Of a DNA stretch of 64,000 bases, positions 43,065-54,662 are shown in pieces. The notes under the pieces are model-generated. The model was not told where the DNA came from. It did no database searches and was given only the letters and a program-made list of their open reading frames with translations. The DNA is taken from positions 55,411-119,410 of the forward strand of contig JAJZLS010000024.1 of the NCBI GenBank assembly GCA_021803345.1, in the 5' to 3' direction. The position numbers and the translations under genes are program-made. The stretch's first letter is position 1; the number at the start of each line of letters is the position of its first letter. Source of the stretch: Actinomycetes bacterium (GTDB lineage Bacteria; Actinomycetota; Acidimicrobiia; Acidimicrobiales; Acidimicrobiaceae).

Positions 43065-43818
43065 TTCCACTCCCACCTTTAGAGAGAAGGACCTTTTTGC
43101 TGTTTGTTTCGTTGACCACGGTATCGCCACCGACTTTGCCACCAGCAACATCGATTATCCTGCTAGGCATGAGCGATCCGTGATGAGCTTCATGGGAAAC
43201 AAGCAGCACGGTAGAGCCATGTTCGACTGCTAGATTTAGCGTCGCATCAAGAACACCCCGTGTCCAAGAATCAAGTGAAGTATGCGGCTCGTCCAACAAC
43301 CAAAGTTCGGGAGCCCGTGCTATCAGCGAAGCCAGAGCTACTTTCTTTTTTTGCCCGGCTGACATTTTCGAGACTTTGAGCGAAGAGAGTCTTCCACCAA
43401 GGCCAACCGCATCTAGAGCAGAGTCAAGCAAATTAGTATCCGATCTGGTGGCTTTTAGCACGAACTTCACATTCTCCCTGGCAGTAAGATCCTCGTACAG
43501 AAAGCTTTCATGACCAAGAAATCCAACCCGTTGTCTCACATCAGCTGGACGTGCGACAACGTCCACACCAAGCACCTTGGCTTGACCTCGGGTGACTCTC
43601 AGAAGTCCCGCAACTGCGCGCAAAAACGAGGTTTTACCAGCACCATTTCGCCCTCTGAGCAGCACAATTTCACTGGGGCCAATCTCGACATCAAAGCCTG
43701 TTAATACCGGGAAATTACCAGATACTGCGATCACATTTTTGAAGCTAACCAGACTTTGCATCGAATACAATCTATTCGGAATCGCACCTCGGCCATCTGC
43801 CGGAAAAAATTTAGACAA
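43054..43818 (-). CDS. ccmA: Heme exporter ATP-binding protein CcmA
   Basis: An ABC ATPase of 254 residues: Walker A GRNGAGKTS near residue 56, signature KMSAGQKKKVALA near 150, Walker B LWLLDEPHTSLD near 175, and the H-loop VSHEAHHGS near 210. ATP hydrolysis by CcmAB drives release of holo-CcmE. The TTG at 43818 has AGGA close upstream; an ATG at 43761 (MQSLVSFKNV) is the alternative, and family length fits either. It opens the ccm operon, 18 bases after gmd. Confidence 0.93.
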   Translation of the reverse strand: MSKFFPADGRGAIPNRLYSMQSLVSFKNVIAVSGNFPVLTGFDVEIGPSEIVLLRGRNGAGKTSFLRAVAGLLRVTRGQAKVLGVDVVARPADVRQRVGFLGHESFLYEDLTARENVKFVLKATRSDTNLLDSALDAVGLGGRLSSLKVSKMSAGQKKKVALASLIARAPELWLLDEPHTSLDSWTRGVLDATLNLAVEHGSTVLLVSHEAHHGSLMPSRIIDVAGGKVGGDTVVNETNSKKVLLSKGGSGNVA

Positions 43819-43836
43819 AATCCTGAGCTGAATTGA

Positions 43837-44817
43837 TCAATGCGATCTTTCGATCATCTTGAGATCATGGGATACCATCATCTCCACAAGTGAAGGAAAA
43901 TCCACCTCTGTCCTCCAACCAAGTTTCTCTTTGGCCTTGGTTGCATCACCAACTAGAAAATCCACCTCAGCAGGTCTCATGAATGCCTGGTCGACTACCA
44001 CATACTTCTCCCAGTCCAATCCAACCGCATCAAAGGCTACCTCACAGAATTCTTTTACTGAATGGGTCTCACCGGTAGCTACTACAAAATCCTCCGCCGT
44101 CTCCTGCTGGAGCATGAGCCACATCGCCCGAACATAATCGCCAGCATAACCCCAGTCTCTCTTTGCTTCTAGATTTCCAAGCGTCAAAGTGCTGTCTAAC
44201 CCGCACTTTATCCTTGCCACCCCGTTGGAAATCTTTCTAGTCACAAACTCAAGACCGCGTCTCGGAGATTCATGATTGAACAATATTCCCGAGATCGCAT
44301 GCATATTGTGGCTCTCCCGATAGTTCACTGTTATCCAGTGACCGTAAACCTTGGCTACTCCATACGGGCTTCTTGGATAAAAAGGGGTATTTTCATCTTG
44401 AGGAACACGCACTACCTTGCCAAACATCTCCGAAGAGGAGGCCTGATAAAACCGAATCTCCGGATCCACGATCCTGATCGCATCCAGCAATCTGGTAACT
44501 CCAAGAGCAGTCGTCTCCCCGGTGAAAACCGGCTGAAGCCACGAGGTCTGCACAAATGACTGAGCTGCCAGGTTATAGACCTCGCTAGGACGACACTCTT
44601 GTAAAACATGGATCATTGAAACTTCGTCCAACAAATCTCCGGCAACCAATGATATCTGATTCTGGATATGTGCAATACGCTCAAAATTCACTGTTGAAGA
44701 ACGGCGGATCATTCCAAATACCTGGTATCCCTCCGAAAGAAGGAACTCCGCCAAATACGAGCCGTCCTGACCTGTTATGCCCGTAATTAGAGCTCGCTTT
44801 TTTGCCACAAATTCCAC
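43837..44817 (-). CDS. gmd: GDP-mannose 4,6-dehydratase
   Basis: A 326-residue short-chain dehydrogenase/reductase of the extended type. NAD(P)-binding ITGITGQDGSYLAEFLL is at residue 11; the catalytic set is Ser/Glu in ASSSEMFG near 128 and YGVAKVYGHW near 150. LFNHESPRRGLEFVTRKI is diagnostic for GMD. It converts GDP-mannose to GDP-4-keto-6-deoxymannose for fucose or rhamnose-type sugars. The start may be GTG 44808, which has GGTGG five bases upstream. No partner epimerase is in the window. Confidence 0.95.
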   Translation of the reverse strand: MEFVAKKRALITGITGQDGSYLAEFLLSEGYQVFGMIRRSSTVNFERIAHIQNQISLVAGDLLDEVSMIHVLQECRPSEVYNLAAQSFVQTSWLQPVFTGETTALGVTRLLDAIRIVDPEIRFYQASSSEMFGKVVRVPQDENTPFYPRSPYGVAKVYGHWITVNYRESHNMHAISGILFNHESPRRGLEFVTRKISNGVARIKCGLDSTLTLGNLEAKRDWGYAGDYVRAMWLMLQQETAEDFVVATGETHSVKEFCEVAFDAVGLDWEKYVVVDQAFMRPAEVDFLVGDATKAKEKLGWRTEVDFPSLVEMMVSHDLKMIERSH

Positions 44818-45092
44818 CTTCGTGTAGGATCTTCTAGGTCAAATCAGATTTTCAAGCATAGCTATCTTTAGTGGACCATTACCTAATTTGAATCGACCAA
44901 TAGATGATTTTACGAAATTGTATTACAAACCAAGTCTCAGAACCTCCTTTGCAATACAAAGTCAGGGTAAGTGATAGTGAGGTGAGCACTAAATGCTTCG
45001 CCTTCATTGATTCATTCACCGCGGATCACAAACAGAACCGATGGATTGGTAATATAGAGGTCAACTTCCATCGGGATAACGGATAACAAATA

Positions 45093-45803
45093 ATGATCGT
45101 TGACCAATCGAGAAACAGAAGTCGGCCTAGTCAAAGCGAATTTCCAACCCAAACGAGATTACCTGCCGCAGAGCGAAAAGTGCTACTGATGCACCATGCT
45201 ATAAAATGCTTTGCCCAGTCGAGCTACCACTCAACCTCAATGGATGAAATTGCACTAGCATCCGGCGTTACCAAACCAGTCATCTATCAACATTTTTCAT
45301 CGAAACGCGACCTCTATGCCTCGCTGATCTACAGCATCGGCAAGGAGTTATGTCAGCAGATAAAAGCTGCTACTGAAAGTGCAGAGTCGCTCAGGGGGAG
45401 GGTGGAAAACGGATACCTTGCATATTTTCGCTTTGCTGCCGAAAATCGAGCTGGATATGAGCTTTTATTTGGAACAGGGCCACGACGAGACCCGGAATTT
45501 CGCCAACTAATTGTGGATATCGAAGAAGAGATCTCCGACCTGGTTACCTCGAAAATAGAAGCTGATATCAACGAGACTTATCGCCGGTTCCTGGCACTGG
45601 GGGTTATTTCCCTGGCAGAAGGAACCGTGCGACGATGGTTGGGGACATTGGATCCAAAACAGTATCCTCGGCTTGAACCCATCGATTTTGATCACACTGA
45701 TGGCGCATTATGGGCACAGAGAAGTGCAAACCTGATTTGGGCCGGTCTTCGATCAGTGCAAAGGGAAGATCCTACCGTATATGAACTTTGGAAATTGCCC
45801 TAG
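45093..45803 (+). CDS. TetR-family transcriptional regulator
   Basis: A 236-residue TetR regulator. The helix-turn-helix lies at about residues 47-75 ([27 protein letters not shown]), and the ligand domain follows with [25 protein letters not shown], seen in regulators of lipid and acyl-CoA metabolism. It converges on an acyl-CoA dehydrogenase, overlapping the end of that gene by 32 bases, so control of fatty-acid genes is plausible but not shown. Confidence 0.9.
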   Translation: MIVDQSRNRSRPSQSEFPTQTRLPAAERKVLLMHHAIKCFAQSSYHSTSMDEIALASGVTKPVIYQHFSSKRDLYASLIYSIGKELCQQIKAATESAESLRGRVENGYLAYFRFAAENRAGYELLFGTGPRRDPEFRQLIVDIEEEISDLVTSKIEADINETYRRFLALGVISLAEGTVRRWLGTLDPKQYPRLEPIDFDHTDGALWAQRSANLIWAGLRSVQREDPTVYELWKLP

Positions 45804-46986
45804 AGATGATTAATCGCTGTATTTCTGAAGTGCCTTCAAAAATCGTGTAGATTTTTGCATCGCGATACCATCGCTGTACCGGGTAGTCTCGCACATAGCC
45901 GTAGCCACCAAGTATTTGTATCGCTTCCTCGGTTACCCGTACTGCGGTCTCACCCGCAAATAGCTTGGACATTGAGCCTTCGGCTGATGCGAACGGAACC
46001 TTGTTGGCCGCCATCCAAGCAGCGCGATGAACCAATAGTCTGGCCGCATCAATGCTGGTGGCCATATCGGCCAATTTGAACGCAATGGCCTGGTTTTCAA
46101 TAATCGGCCGGCCAAACTGAACTCTTTCCTTGGCGTATTCAAGTGAGTACTCATATGCTGCTCGGGCAATTCCCAGTGCTTGTGCTCCAACCATGGGTCT
46201 CGAAGCCTCAAATGTTGCTAGAGCAGCCTGGCTCTGTGATCTTTTCCCTTCCCGGGCACGTGCCAGCCGTTCGTCTAATGCTTCCTTTCCACCAAGCAAA
46301 GCATTCCCTGGAATCTTGCAATCATCTAGCACCACTTCAGCAGTATGCGAAGCTCTGATTCCAAGTTTCTTGAACTTCTGCCCCATGGATAACCCGGGAT
46401 TCCCTGGCCCCACTACGAAAGACGCCTGGCCACGGGCACCCAAAGAGGGATCAACGCTTGCAACTATGACATGCACATCAGCAATCCCACCATTTGTGAT
46501 CCATGTCTTTCTACCATTGAGAGTCCAGGTATCGTCCTTCGGACTATATACCGCGCTGGTTCTAAGTGAAGAAACATCAGAACCCGCATCAGGCTCACTG
46601 ACCGCAAATGCTGCCAAGTGAGGCTTGTCTTGAGATCCGAAACACTGTGGAATCCACTCAGCTATTTGTTCATCGGTACCATTGGCGAAAATACCCGCAA
46701 CCGCCAATGAAGAACCAAATATCGCCAGAGCTATCCCGGCATCACCCCAAGATAGTTCTTCGTTTACTAACGCCAAGGTTAATCCGGTCTTATCGGCGTA
46801 ACCATTAGCTACAAAATCAAACGAGTACAAACCAATCTTGGCCGCTTCTTGAATTATCGGCCAGGGTGTTTCTTCCCGTTCATCCCACTCCTCAGCTGCC
46901 GGACGAACCACATTTTCTGCAAAGTGATGAACCCACTGCGCTATACCTAGCTGATCTTCGCTTAACTGTAACGAATACTCCCCCAC
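45772..46986 (-). CDS. Acyl-CoA dehydrogenase
   Basis: About 404 residues of the acyl-CoA dehydrogenase family. FAD/substrate motifs are [19 protein letters not shown] near 140, [10 protein letters not shown] near 170, and the C-terminal [34 protein letters not shown] segment with the usual catalytic Glu in the EGT motif. The GTG at 46986 has a perfect AAGGAG six bases upstream, so it is preferred over the ATG at 47007, which has none. It passes electrons to ETF (genes at 2.6-4.4 kb). The chain-length preference is not clear. Confidence 0.93.
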   Translation of the reverse strand: MGEYSLQLSEDQLGIAQWVHHFAENVVRPAAEEWDEREETPWPIIQEAAKIGLYSFDFVANGYADKTGLTLALVNEELSWGDAGIALAIFGSSLAVAGIFANGTDEQIAEWIPQCFGSQDKPHLAAFAVSEPDAGSDVSSLRTSAVYSPKDDTWTLNGRKTWITNGGIADVHVIVASVDPSLGARGQASFVVGPGNPGLSMGQKFKKLGIRASHTAEVVLDDCKIPGNALLGGKEALDERLARAREGKRSQSQAALATFEASRPMVGAQALGIARAAYEYSLEYAKERVQFGRPIIENQAIAFKLADMATSIDAARLLVHRAAWMAANKVPFASAEGSMSKLFAGETAVRVTEEAIQILGGYGYVRDYPVQRWYRDAKIYTIFEGTSEIQRLIISRAISKVHIR

Positions 46987-47138
46987 GGCAAACTCCTTAT
47001 ATTCCATCTATGCTCTAGATGTTACTGACCAGTAAGTAGCTGGTCAAGAGAAGTACTCAATTAAAAAAGTTGAACTAAGAACGCGAAAATCCTTAGTTCA
47101 ACTAACAAATTACCGAAGATTGCTTGGAAAGATTGAGA

Positions 47139-47339
47139 CTACGAAAGTCTGACGTCTACAGCCTGCAGGCCTTTAGGCCCTTCCTGGACATCAAATTCGA
47201 CAACCTGACCCTCTTCAAGAACTCTATAGCCATTCATCTGAATAGCACTGAAATGGACAAAAACGTCCGCACCATCATCCTGAGAAATAAAGCCGAAGCC
47301 CTTCTCGGAGTTGAACCACTTTACTGTACCGGTCGCCAC
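47139..47339 (-). CDS. cspA: Cold-shock protein
   Basis: A 66-residue cold-shock domain protein that starts at GTG with GGGAG nine bases upstream. RNA-binding motifs RNP1 (KGFGFIS, residue 13) and RNP2 (VFVHFSAI, residue 26) are intact. It binds single-stranded nucleic acids and melts RNA structure. The leader upstream is A+T-rich, as is common for csp genes. Confidence 0.96.
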   Translation of the reverse strand: MATGTVKWFNSEKGFGFISQDDGADVFVHFSAIQMNGYRVLEEGQVVEFDVQEGPKGLQAVDVRLS

Positions 47340-47698
47340 AGTGGCGATCTCCCTTCTAAAAAATAACCAAAATCAAGAAGGGAATTTCCAAAATCAAACG
47401 AAAAGTCTTAACAGACAGCATTCAGATGGGTAGGCTACCCCTTCTCAGATCCTAACGTTAGCACCTCAAATGACTACTTGGCCACCATTATTTATTTAAA
47501 AAACTCAATTAAATTCTCTTCTAAAAGCAACCAATGGCAGCCCCAATCCTACTCCCCCAGATTTTTCGATAGAAATTAGCATGTCGGAGCGTATTTCTAA
47601 TTAAGTATTGTTTTGGCACTAACAATTACAAAAATCTTTGCCATCAAAAAAGAATTTCTTAAAAACAAACTGAGAAAGCATATTCAATGAAAATTTAT
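47340..47698. other. A+T-rich intergenic region: csp leader and cysS 3' region
   Basis: About 360 bases of low G+C between two minus-strand genes. It should contain the csp promoter and leader and the end of the cysS transcript. I see no clear hairpin-plus-T-run and no gene. Confidence 0.5.
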
Positions 47699-49066
47699 TT
47701 ACAAACGCCTCACCCTCTGTCCCTCTGGAGTGTCCTCAATAACAAAGCCAAGTTCTGTTAGGATGTTTCTTATTCGATCCGCTTCATCAAATGCACGCCT
47801 CGCACGTGCGTTAGTCCTCTGCTCTAAAAGACTCATCACCTCAGGTGGAAATTGGGCCTCTTCCGATTCCATCAGCTTGATACCAAGAACCCCTAACAGA
47901 TGCTCAAGCGTTGTAAATGATCGCGCTGCGGCCTCTTTCTCCCCTCTATCGAGCAACTGATTTATTGAGCTTCGCAAGTCAAACAGATCAGCCATAGCAC
48001 GGGGCGTATCAAGATCGCTGTCCATTGCCGATCGAAATGTGTCGCATATGTCATCTTGCGGTTCTAGGCCAATAGTCCTTATATCCGAATCTTTGATGCG
48101 GCGGTAAGTCAAATCAAAGCGGTTTAAAGCCCTTGAAGCTTCGGACAGGGTTTGTGCATTGACTTCAAGCGGAGAGCGATAATGGGACTGAAGCACCAAA
48201 AGTCTGTATGCTCTTGGATCAGTATTTTCGAGCAGTTCATCAAGAGTGGTGAAATTTCCAAGAGATTTCGACATCTTGTCGTTTCCGACCATTACGAATC
48301 CGTTGTGAACCCAGTGATGAGAAAACCCAATTCCAATGGCACAAGCCTGTGCTCGCTCGTTTTCGTGATGAGGAAAAGATAGATCGAGCCCTCCTCCATG
48401 AAGGTCAAATTCTGAACCGAGCAAGTCGGTCGACATCACTACACATTCAGTATGCCAACCCGGTCGCCCAATCCCCCAGGGTGACTCCCATGCCCAGGAA
48501 GCATCGGAATCGAACTTCCACAATACAAAATCTGTCGAAGATCTTTTAAAACCTTTATCTTCAATACGAGCGCCCGCCCGAAGCGACGAAAGACTCTGCC
48601 TTGCCAAAAGCCCATAGTCCGATACCTTGGTACTGTCAAAATAGACACCATCATCGCCAATATAGGCAGCATCAAGATCTATGAGAGAACTGATAAGAGA
48701 GATCATTTTGGCGATATATTCAGTCGCGTGCGGAGTGAAGTGAGGTCTAAGGACCCCTAGCCGATCCATGGTTGCGAACCACTTTTGTTCAAATTCCAAT
48801 GTAACTTCACCGGGAGTACGGTTTTCTCGCCTGGCTCTATCTAAAATCTTGTCATCAACATCTGTGATATTTGAAACATGCCTGACGTTTAAGCCACGCC
48901 ATTCAAGATATCTACGGAGTACGTCGAACACCAAAGCGTATCGGCCGTGTCCCAAGTGGGCAAGATCGTATACGGTTGGGCCGCAGACATACATGGAAAA
49001 ATTGTCAGAATGTATAGGAGACACTTCAACAATGTCCCCAATTGCAGTATCAAAAAGACGAAACAC
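47699..49066 (-). CDS. cysS: Cysteinyl-tRNA synthetase
   Basis: A 455-residue class I synthetase starting at GTG. The HIGH-type motif reads AHLGHGR near residue 36 after YVCGPTVYD, whose Cys is a zinc ligand. GRPGWHTECVVM near 204 and PHHENERAQA near 230 carry the other zinc ligands, and KMSKSLGN near 264 is the second signature. The full anticodon-binding C-terminus separates it from the shorter MshC cysteine ligase of mycothiol synthesis. It diverges from valS with only 21 bases between the two start codons. Confidence 0.96.
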   Translation of the reverse strand: MFRLFDTAIGDIVEVSPIHSDNFSMYVCGPTVYDLAHLGHGRYALVFDVLRRYLEWRGLNVRHVSNITDVDDKILDRARRENRTPGEVTLEFEQKWFATMDRLGVLRPHFTPHATEYIAKMISLISSLIDLDAAYIGDDGVYFDSTKVSDYGLLARQSLSSLRAGARIEDKGFKRSSTDFVLWKFDSDASWAWESPWGIGRPGWHTECVVMSTDLLGSEFDLHGGGLDLSFPHHENERAQACAIGIGFSHHWVHNGFVMVGNDKMSKSLGNFTTLDELLENTDPRAYRLLVLQSHYRSPLEVNAQTLSEASRALNRFDLTYRRIKDSDIRTIGLEPQDDICDTFRSAMDSDLDTPRAMADLFDLRSSINQLLDRGEKEAAARSFTTLEHLLGVLGIKLMESEEAQFPPEVMSLLEQRTNARARRAFDEADRIRNILTELGFVIEDTPEGQRVRRL

Positions 49067-49087
49067 AAAAGGTACGGTACCGGATAG

Positions 49088-51754
49088 ATGAGTTATTCAG
49101 TCCCCGAAAAGCCATCTCTTGATGGTTTAGAGGAAAATTGGCTAATAAAATGGCAGAGCGACGGTACTTACAAGTACAGGTTTGGTGCTCAAAGAGACCA
49201 AATATACTCAATTGATACCCCTCCGCCCACTGTAAGTGGTTCCCTCCATATCGGACATGTATTTTCATACACTCATACTGATGTTATTGCCCGCTTCAAG
49301 AGAATGAGGGGCTTTAACGTATTTTACCCGATCGGTTGGGATGATAACGGAGTGCCAACTGAACGCCGAGTACAGAACTACTTTGGCGTGAGATGCGATC
49401 CCACGCTGCAGTATGATCCCAATTTTGAGGTTCCCCAAAGTCCTGGTAAAAATCAAATACCCATTTCGAGAAAGAATTTTATAGAACTCTGCCAAAGACT
49501 TACTGCCGAAGACGAAAAGGCATTCGAAGATCTGTGGCGTCATCTTGGATTGTCAGTAGATTGGGACCTTACATACACGACTGTAGGACCGCATGCTCAG
49601 AAAATCTCCCAAGCGGCATTCCTCAAACTAATCGGAAAAGGCGAGGTCTATAGCGCTGAAGCACCTACATTGTGGGACGTCGATTTTGCAACTGCAGTTT
49701 CGCAAGCAGAACTCGAAGACCGGGAAATAGAGGGAGCGTTTCATAAGATTCGTTTTTACCGAGACACCGATGACAAAGAAGTGGTAATCGAAACCACCAG
49801 GCCCGAACTTATACCTGCAGTTGTCGCTCTTGTAGCGAACCCGGAAGACGAGCGCTACAAGCCCTTGTTCGGCACCTATGTATATTCGCCACTTTTTGGA
49901 GTCAAGGTGCCGATTGTATCGCACCATCTCGCCGATCCTGAAAAAGGTTCGGGTATAGCTATGGTGTGTACCTTTGGTGATCTTACCGACGTAACCTGGT
50001 GGAAAGAACTAGGTCTTGACCTGCGTCTCATTCTTGGCAGAAACGGACGACTGCAAGACATCTCCTGGGGATCACCAGGTTGGGAATCCCGCAATGTCGA
50101 GCTTGCGATCGCCAATTACATCCAGCTACAGGGGAAAACTGCGCGGACTGCCAGGGAAATCATCGTAGACCTTTTAGACAAGCAGGGACATCTGGTTGAA
50201 GCTCCCCGAAAAATCAAACACCCTGTCAAATTTTATGAAAAAGGTGACAAACCTCTTGAAGTAGTGGCTTCCAGACAATGGTTCATAAAGACGCTAGCTC
50301 ATAAGGACCGGCTCATAGAGCTGGGAAAACAACTGAACTGGGTGCCGTCACATATGCGGATTCGGTACGAAACCTGGGTTGATGGACTAAACACAGACTG
50401 GAATATCTCCCGACAGCGATTCTTCGGAATCCCCATTCCGGTTTGGTATAGATTAGATAAATCAGGCGAGCCAATCTATTCGGATCCAATAGTTCCATCG
50501 ATCGACCTGCTTCCAGTTGACCCTTCCCAAGATGTCCCATTTGGTTATTCAGAAGTGCAAAGGGGAATCCCGGGAGGATTTATCGGGGATCCTGACGTCA
50601 TGGACACATGGGCAACGTCGTCGCTTACCCCTCAGATCGCTACATTTTGGCTTGACGATGAGGAAAGCTTCAAAACGCTGTTCCCAATGGACTTACGCCC
50701 TCAGGGTCAGGACATCATACGGACCTGGCTTTTTTACACCGTCCTTAGGTCACATCTTGAGCACGGAGTCCTGCCTTGGGAAAATACGGTCATCTCTGGT
50801 TTCGTACTAGATCCCGATCGAAAGAAAATGTCAAAATCAAAAGGCAATGTAGTAACTCCCATGCCACTACTTATAGCTCACGGTGCCGATGCACTGCGAT
50901 ACTGGGCAGCAAGTGGACGCCCCGGGGTTGATACAGCTGCGGACGAAGGACAAATAAAGATTGGCAGAAGGATGGCCATAAAGCTCTTAAATGCCTCTAA
51001 ATTTGCCCTCGCTATTGCAAACCTTCCTACTCCCGAAAACTCAGGTTTTATCGATTCAGTTAGCCTGCACCCTCTCGACGCGTCGATGCTCGCGCACCTA
51101 TCTGACGTGGTGGACGAGGCTACAAAAGCCTTGGAAACTTATGACCATACAAAGGCACTTGAGGTGGCCGAAAAGTTCTTCTGGAGCTTCTGCGATGATT
51201 ACCTGGAACTGGTAAAGCTTCGTGCCTATGGGGAAGTCAGGGAATTCGGCCCGTTCAAAGGTTCTTTCGACCTTTCAGCAACCATGTCAGCGCGTATATC
51301 GTTGTTATCAGCAACACGTGTGCTTCTGAGACTGTTCGCACCGTTTATGCCATTCGTCTCCGAGGAAGTCTGGTCATGGTTCAATGATGACTCACTGCAC
51401 CTTCAGATATGGCCAAGTTCAGAAATGATGGGCAAGGAACTAGTCCAAAACGCAGATCAACTATTCGGCATTAGCGAAGTCAGTGAATATCCTGCAGATA
51501 AAAGGATCCTCGAGCTAGTAGCTGAATTATTGACTGCGGTTAGAAAGGCTAAATCGGAATCAAAACTGTCTATGAAGACTCGCGTACAGCACCTTGAAAT
51601 CGAAGCAAGTCCTGCAGACCTGGCCATTGTTAATATGGGACTCGATGATCTATGCGATGCGGGCGGAGTGGTTGCTTTAACGGCCGTAGAAAACCAAAAC
51701 TTAGCGCGATTTGAAGTTAAGGCCAAACTGGAATCAACTGGGACTTCCGCATGA
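49088..51754 (+). CDS. valS: Valyl-tRNA synthetase
   Basis: An 888-residue class I synthetase. The HIGH motif (GSLHIGHVFSYTHTD) is near residue 45 and KMSKSKGN near 578. WDDNGVPTERRVQNYFGVRCDP near 80 and an editing domain with EVVIETTRPELIPAVVALVA near 215 are typical of ValRS. It ends without the long coiled-coil of E. coli ValRS but with AELLTAVRKAKSESKLSMKT, consistent with the shorter form. The start is 21 bases from the divergent cysS start. Confidence 0.96.
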   Translation: MSYSVPEKPSLDGLEENWLIKWQSDGTYKYRFGAQRDQIYSIDTPPPTVSGSLHIGHVFSYTHTDVIARFKRMRGFNVFYPIGWDDNGVPTERRVQNYFGVRCDPTLQYDPNFEVPQSPGKNQIPISRKNFIELCQRLTAEDEKAFEDLWRHLGLSVDWDLTYTTVGPHAQKISQAAFLKLIGKGEVYSAEAPTLWDVDFATAVSQAELEDREIEGAFHKIRFYRDTDDKEVVIETTRPELIPAVVALVANPEDERYKPLFGTYVYSPLFGVKVPIVSHHLADPEKGSGIAMVCTFGDLTDVTWWKELGLDLRLILGRNGRLQDISWGSPGWESRNVELAIANYIQLQGKTARTAREIIVDLLDKQGHLVEAPRKIKHPVKFYEKGDKPLEVVASRQWFIKTLAHKDRLIELGKQLNWVPSHMRIRYETWVDGLNTDWNISRQRFFGIPIPVWYRLDKSGEPIYSDPIVPSIDLLPVDPSQDVPFGYSEVQRGIPGGFIGDPDVMDTWATSSLTPQIATFWLDDEESFKTLFPMDLRPQGQDIIRTWLFYTVLRSHLEHGVLPWENTVISGFVLDPDRKKMSKSKGNVVTPMPLLIAHGADALRYWAASGRPGVDTAADEGQIKIGRRMAIKLLNASKFALAIANLPTPENSGFIDSVSLHPLDASMLAHLSDVVDEATKALETYDHTKALEVAEKFFWSFCDDYLELVKLRAYGEVREFGPFKGSFDLSATMSARISLLSATRVLLRLFAPFMPFVSEEVWSWFNDDSLHLQIWPSSEMMGKELVQNADQLFGISEVSEYPADKRILELVAELLTAVRKAKSESKLSMKTRVQHLEIEASPADLAIVNMGLDDLCDAGGVVALTAVENQNLARFEVKAKLESTGTSA

Positions 51755-51802
51755 CCAGGTTGAATATCAAGTCCAGCCAGAAAAGGTCATTATCTGAATT
51801 TA

Positions 51803-51841
51803 GCCAGGGATTAGACTGGTGGGACCAATCTCACCCCTGGC
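51803..51841. terminator. Hairpin between convergent valS and thiC
   Basis: An interrupted stem: GCCAGGG pairs with CCCTGGC, with an inner AGACTGGT/ACCAATCT arm (one mismatch) around GGG. It lies between the valS stop and the thiC stop and could stop transcription from both sides. A T-run is weak on both strands. Confidence 0.45.
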
Positions 51842-51845
51842 GCTA

Positions 51846-53622
<1,777 letters not shown>

Positions 53623-53815
53623 TTCAGTTAAATGCTATCTTGACCTTACCACTTATTGATGAACAGAAGCCAGAAGATCTCTGCGATCCCGAAAAAATTT
53701 GGAATCTGTAGTCGACCAAGGGCGTGAGAGTTTTTTAATTTTGAATCAACAAACTATTTGAAATCAAGGCCTAAATTCACCTTGGAGCGAACGAGCAAGC
53801 CGATAGGACCCTACC

Positions 53816-54499
53816 TTGCATAACATTTGCCCCCAAAAGCGAACCGTTATAGGTTATCCTCTCCTGATAGCATCGCTGGCGCTGCTCCTATCTTCGTGTG
53901 CTTATTTCACACAATCCAAAAGTTCCCCTGCAGATACTGCAATAGGCGCCAGTCAGCTCCAAAATGGTTCAACATCTACATCTAAAACTTCTGCTCAATC
54001 GATTTACATCGATAACTTGACCGGGGTAGACACTCAAATTACCTTTTCAACCTCTGTCGGATCGGGCTGGACCAATCGAAAACTGATAGTTAGCTCAATA
54101 AATCCAGCCTCAGTAGAGTCCCAGAATGGCCAAAAAACTCTTTCTGTCCCAATTACCGGTGGTCACATCGAGTATCAAGAGCCCAACTACCGTCTAGTGG
54201 GAATCGTGACCAACTCTGGCGGAATCAAAATTCAGTTGCCGGGATATCGAACATTTCTTGCTACCAACTTTAGATTTGATTTCTTGACCCACCAGGTTAC
54301 CGCCTTGATTGACAATCAAAAAGTCGATGCGATATTTACCATCCATGGTAAGCCTAGGTTTACCATGCGATCTGGCCAAAAAGCTATTGATGGGCTATGG
54401 CTGGAACTTTCACCTTTTTCAAGTCAAAGATTGCGGAACTTCTTTCCTAAGGACACATCCTTGGGACAAGTTGTAATAACCATTTCAGGTGCACCCTAA
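53816..54499 (+). CDS. Predicted lipoprotein of unknown function
   Basis: A 227-residue protein with a lipoprotein signal: basic start (QKRT), hydrophobic core and lipobox LSSC with Cys28. A Ser/Thr-rich linker follows, then a soluble domain of mostly beta character (ITFSTSVGSGWTNRKLIVSS, SVPITGGHIEYQEPNYRLVGIV). The start is TTG. No family is recognised. The composition matches the backbone. The small exported protein 160 bases on has the same orientation, and the two may be related in function. Confidence 0.7.
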   Translation: MHNICPQKRTVIGYPLLIASLALLLSSCAYFTQSKSSPADTAIGASQLQNGSTSTSKTSAQSIYIDNLTGVDTQITFSTSVGSGWTNRKLIVSSINPASVESQNGQKTLSVPITGGHIEYQEPNYRLVGIVTNSGGIKIQLPGYRTFLATNFRFDFLTHQVTALIDNQKVDAIFTIHGKPRFTMRSGQKAIDGLWLELSPFSSQRLRNFFPKDTSLGQVVITISGAP

Positions 54500-54662
54500 A
54501 CGACAAATCATCAGCCCATCATTACCGACAATCCGTGTAACATCGCTGGGCTGGGTCTCAAATCTTGTGAGGCAGATAAACTAGCTCTTGACAACTACCA
54601 GATGCTATCCAGATGGTACTGCCATTTGTCGGCATTGATCGCAAACTCGGAACGGATTTACT

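Noticed and set aside
47699-49066. MshC (mycothiol cysteine ligase) as identity of the synthetase-like gene
   Set aside because: The protein has the length and C-terminal tRNA-binding part of CysS, and MshC is shorter.
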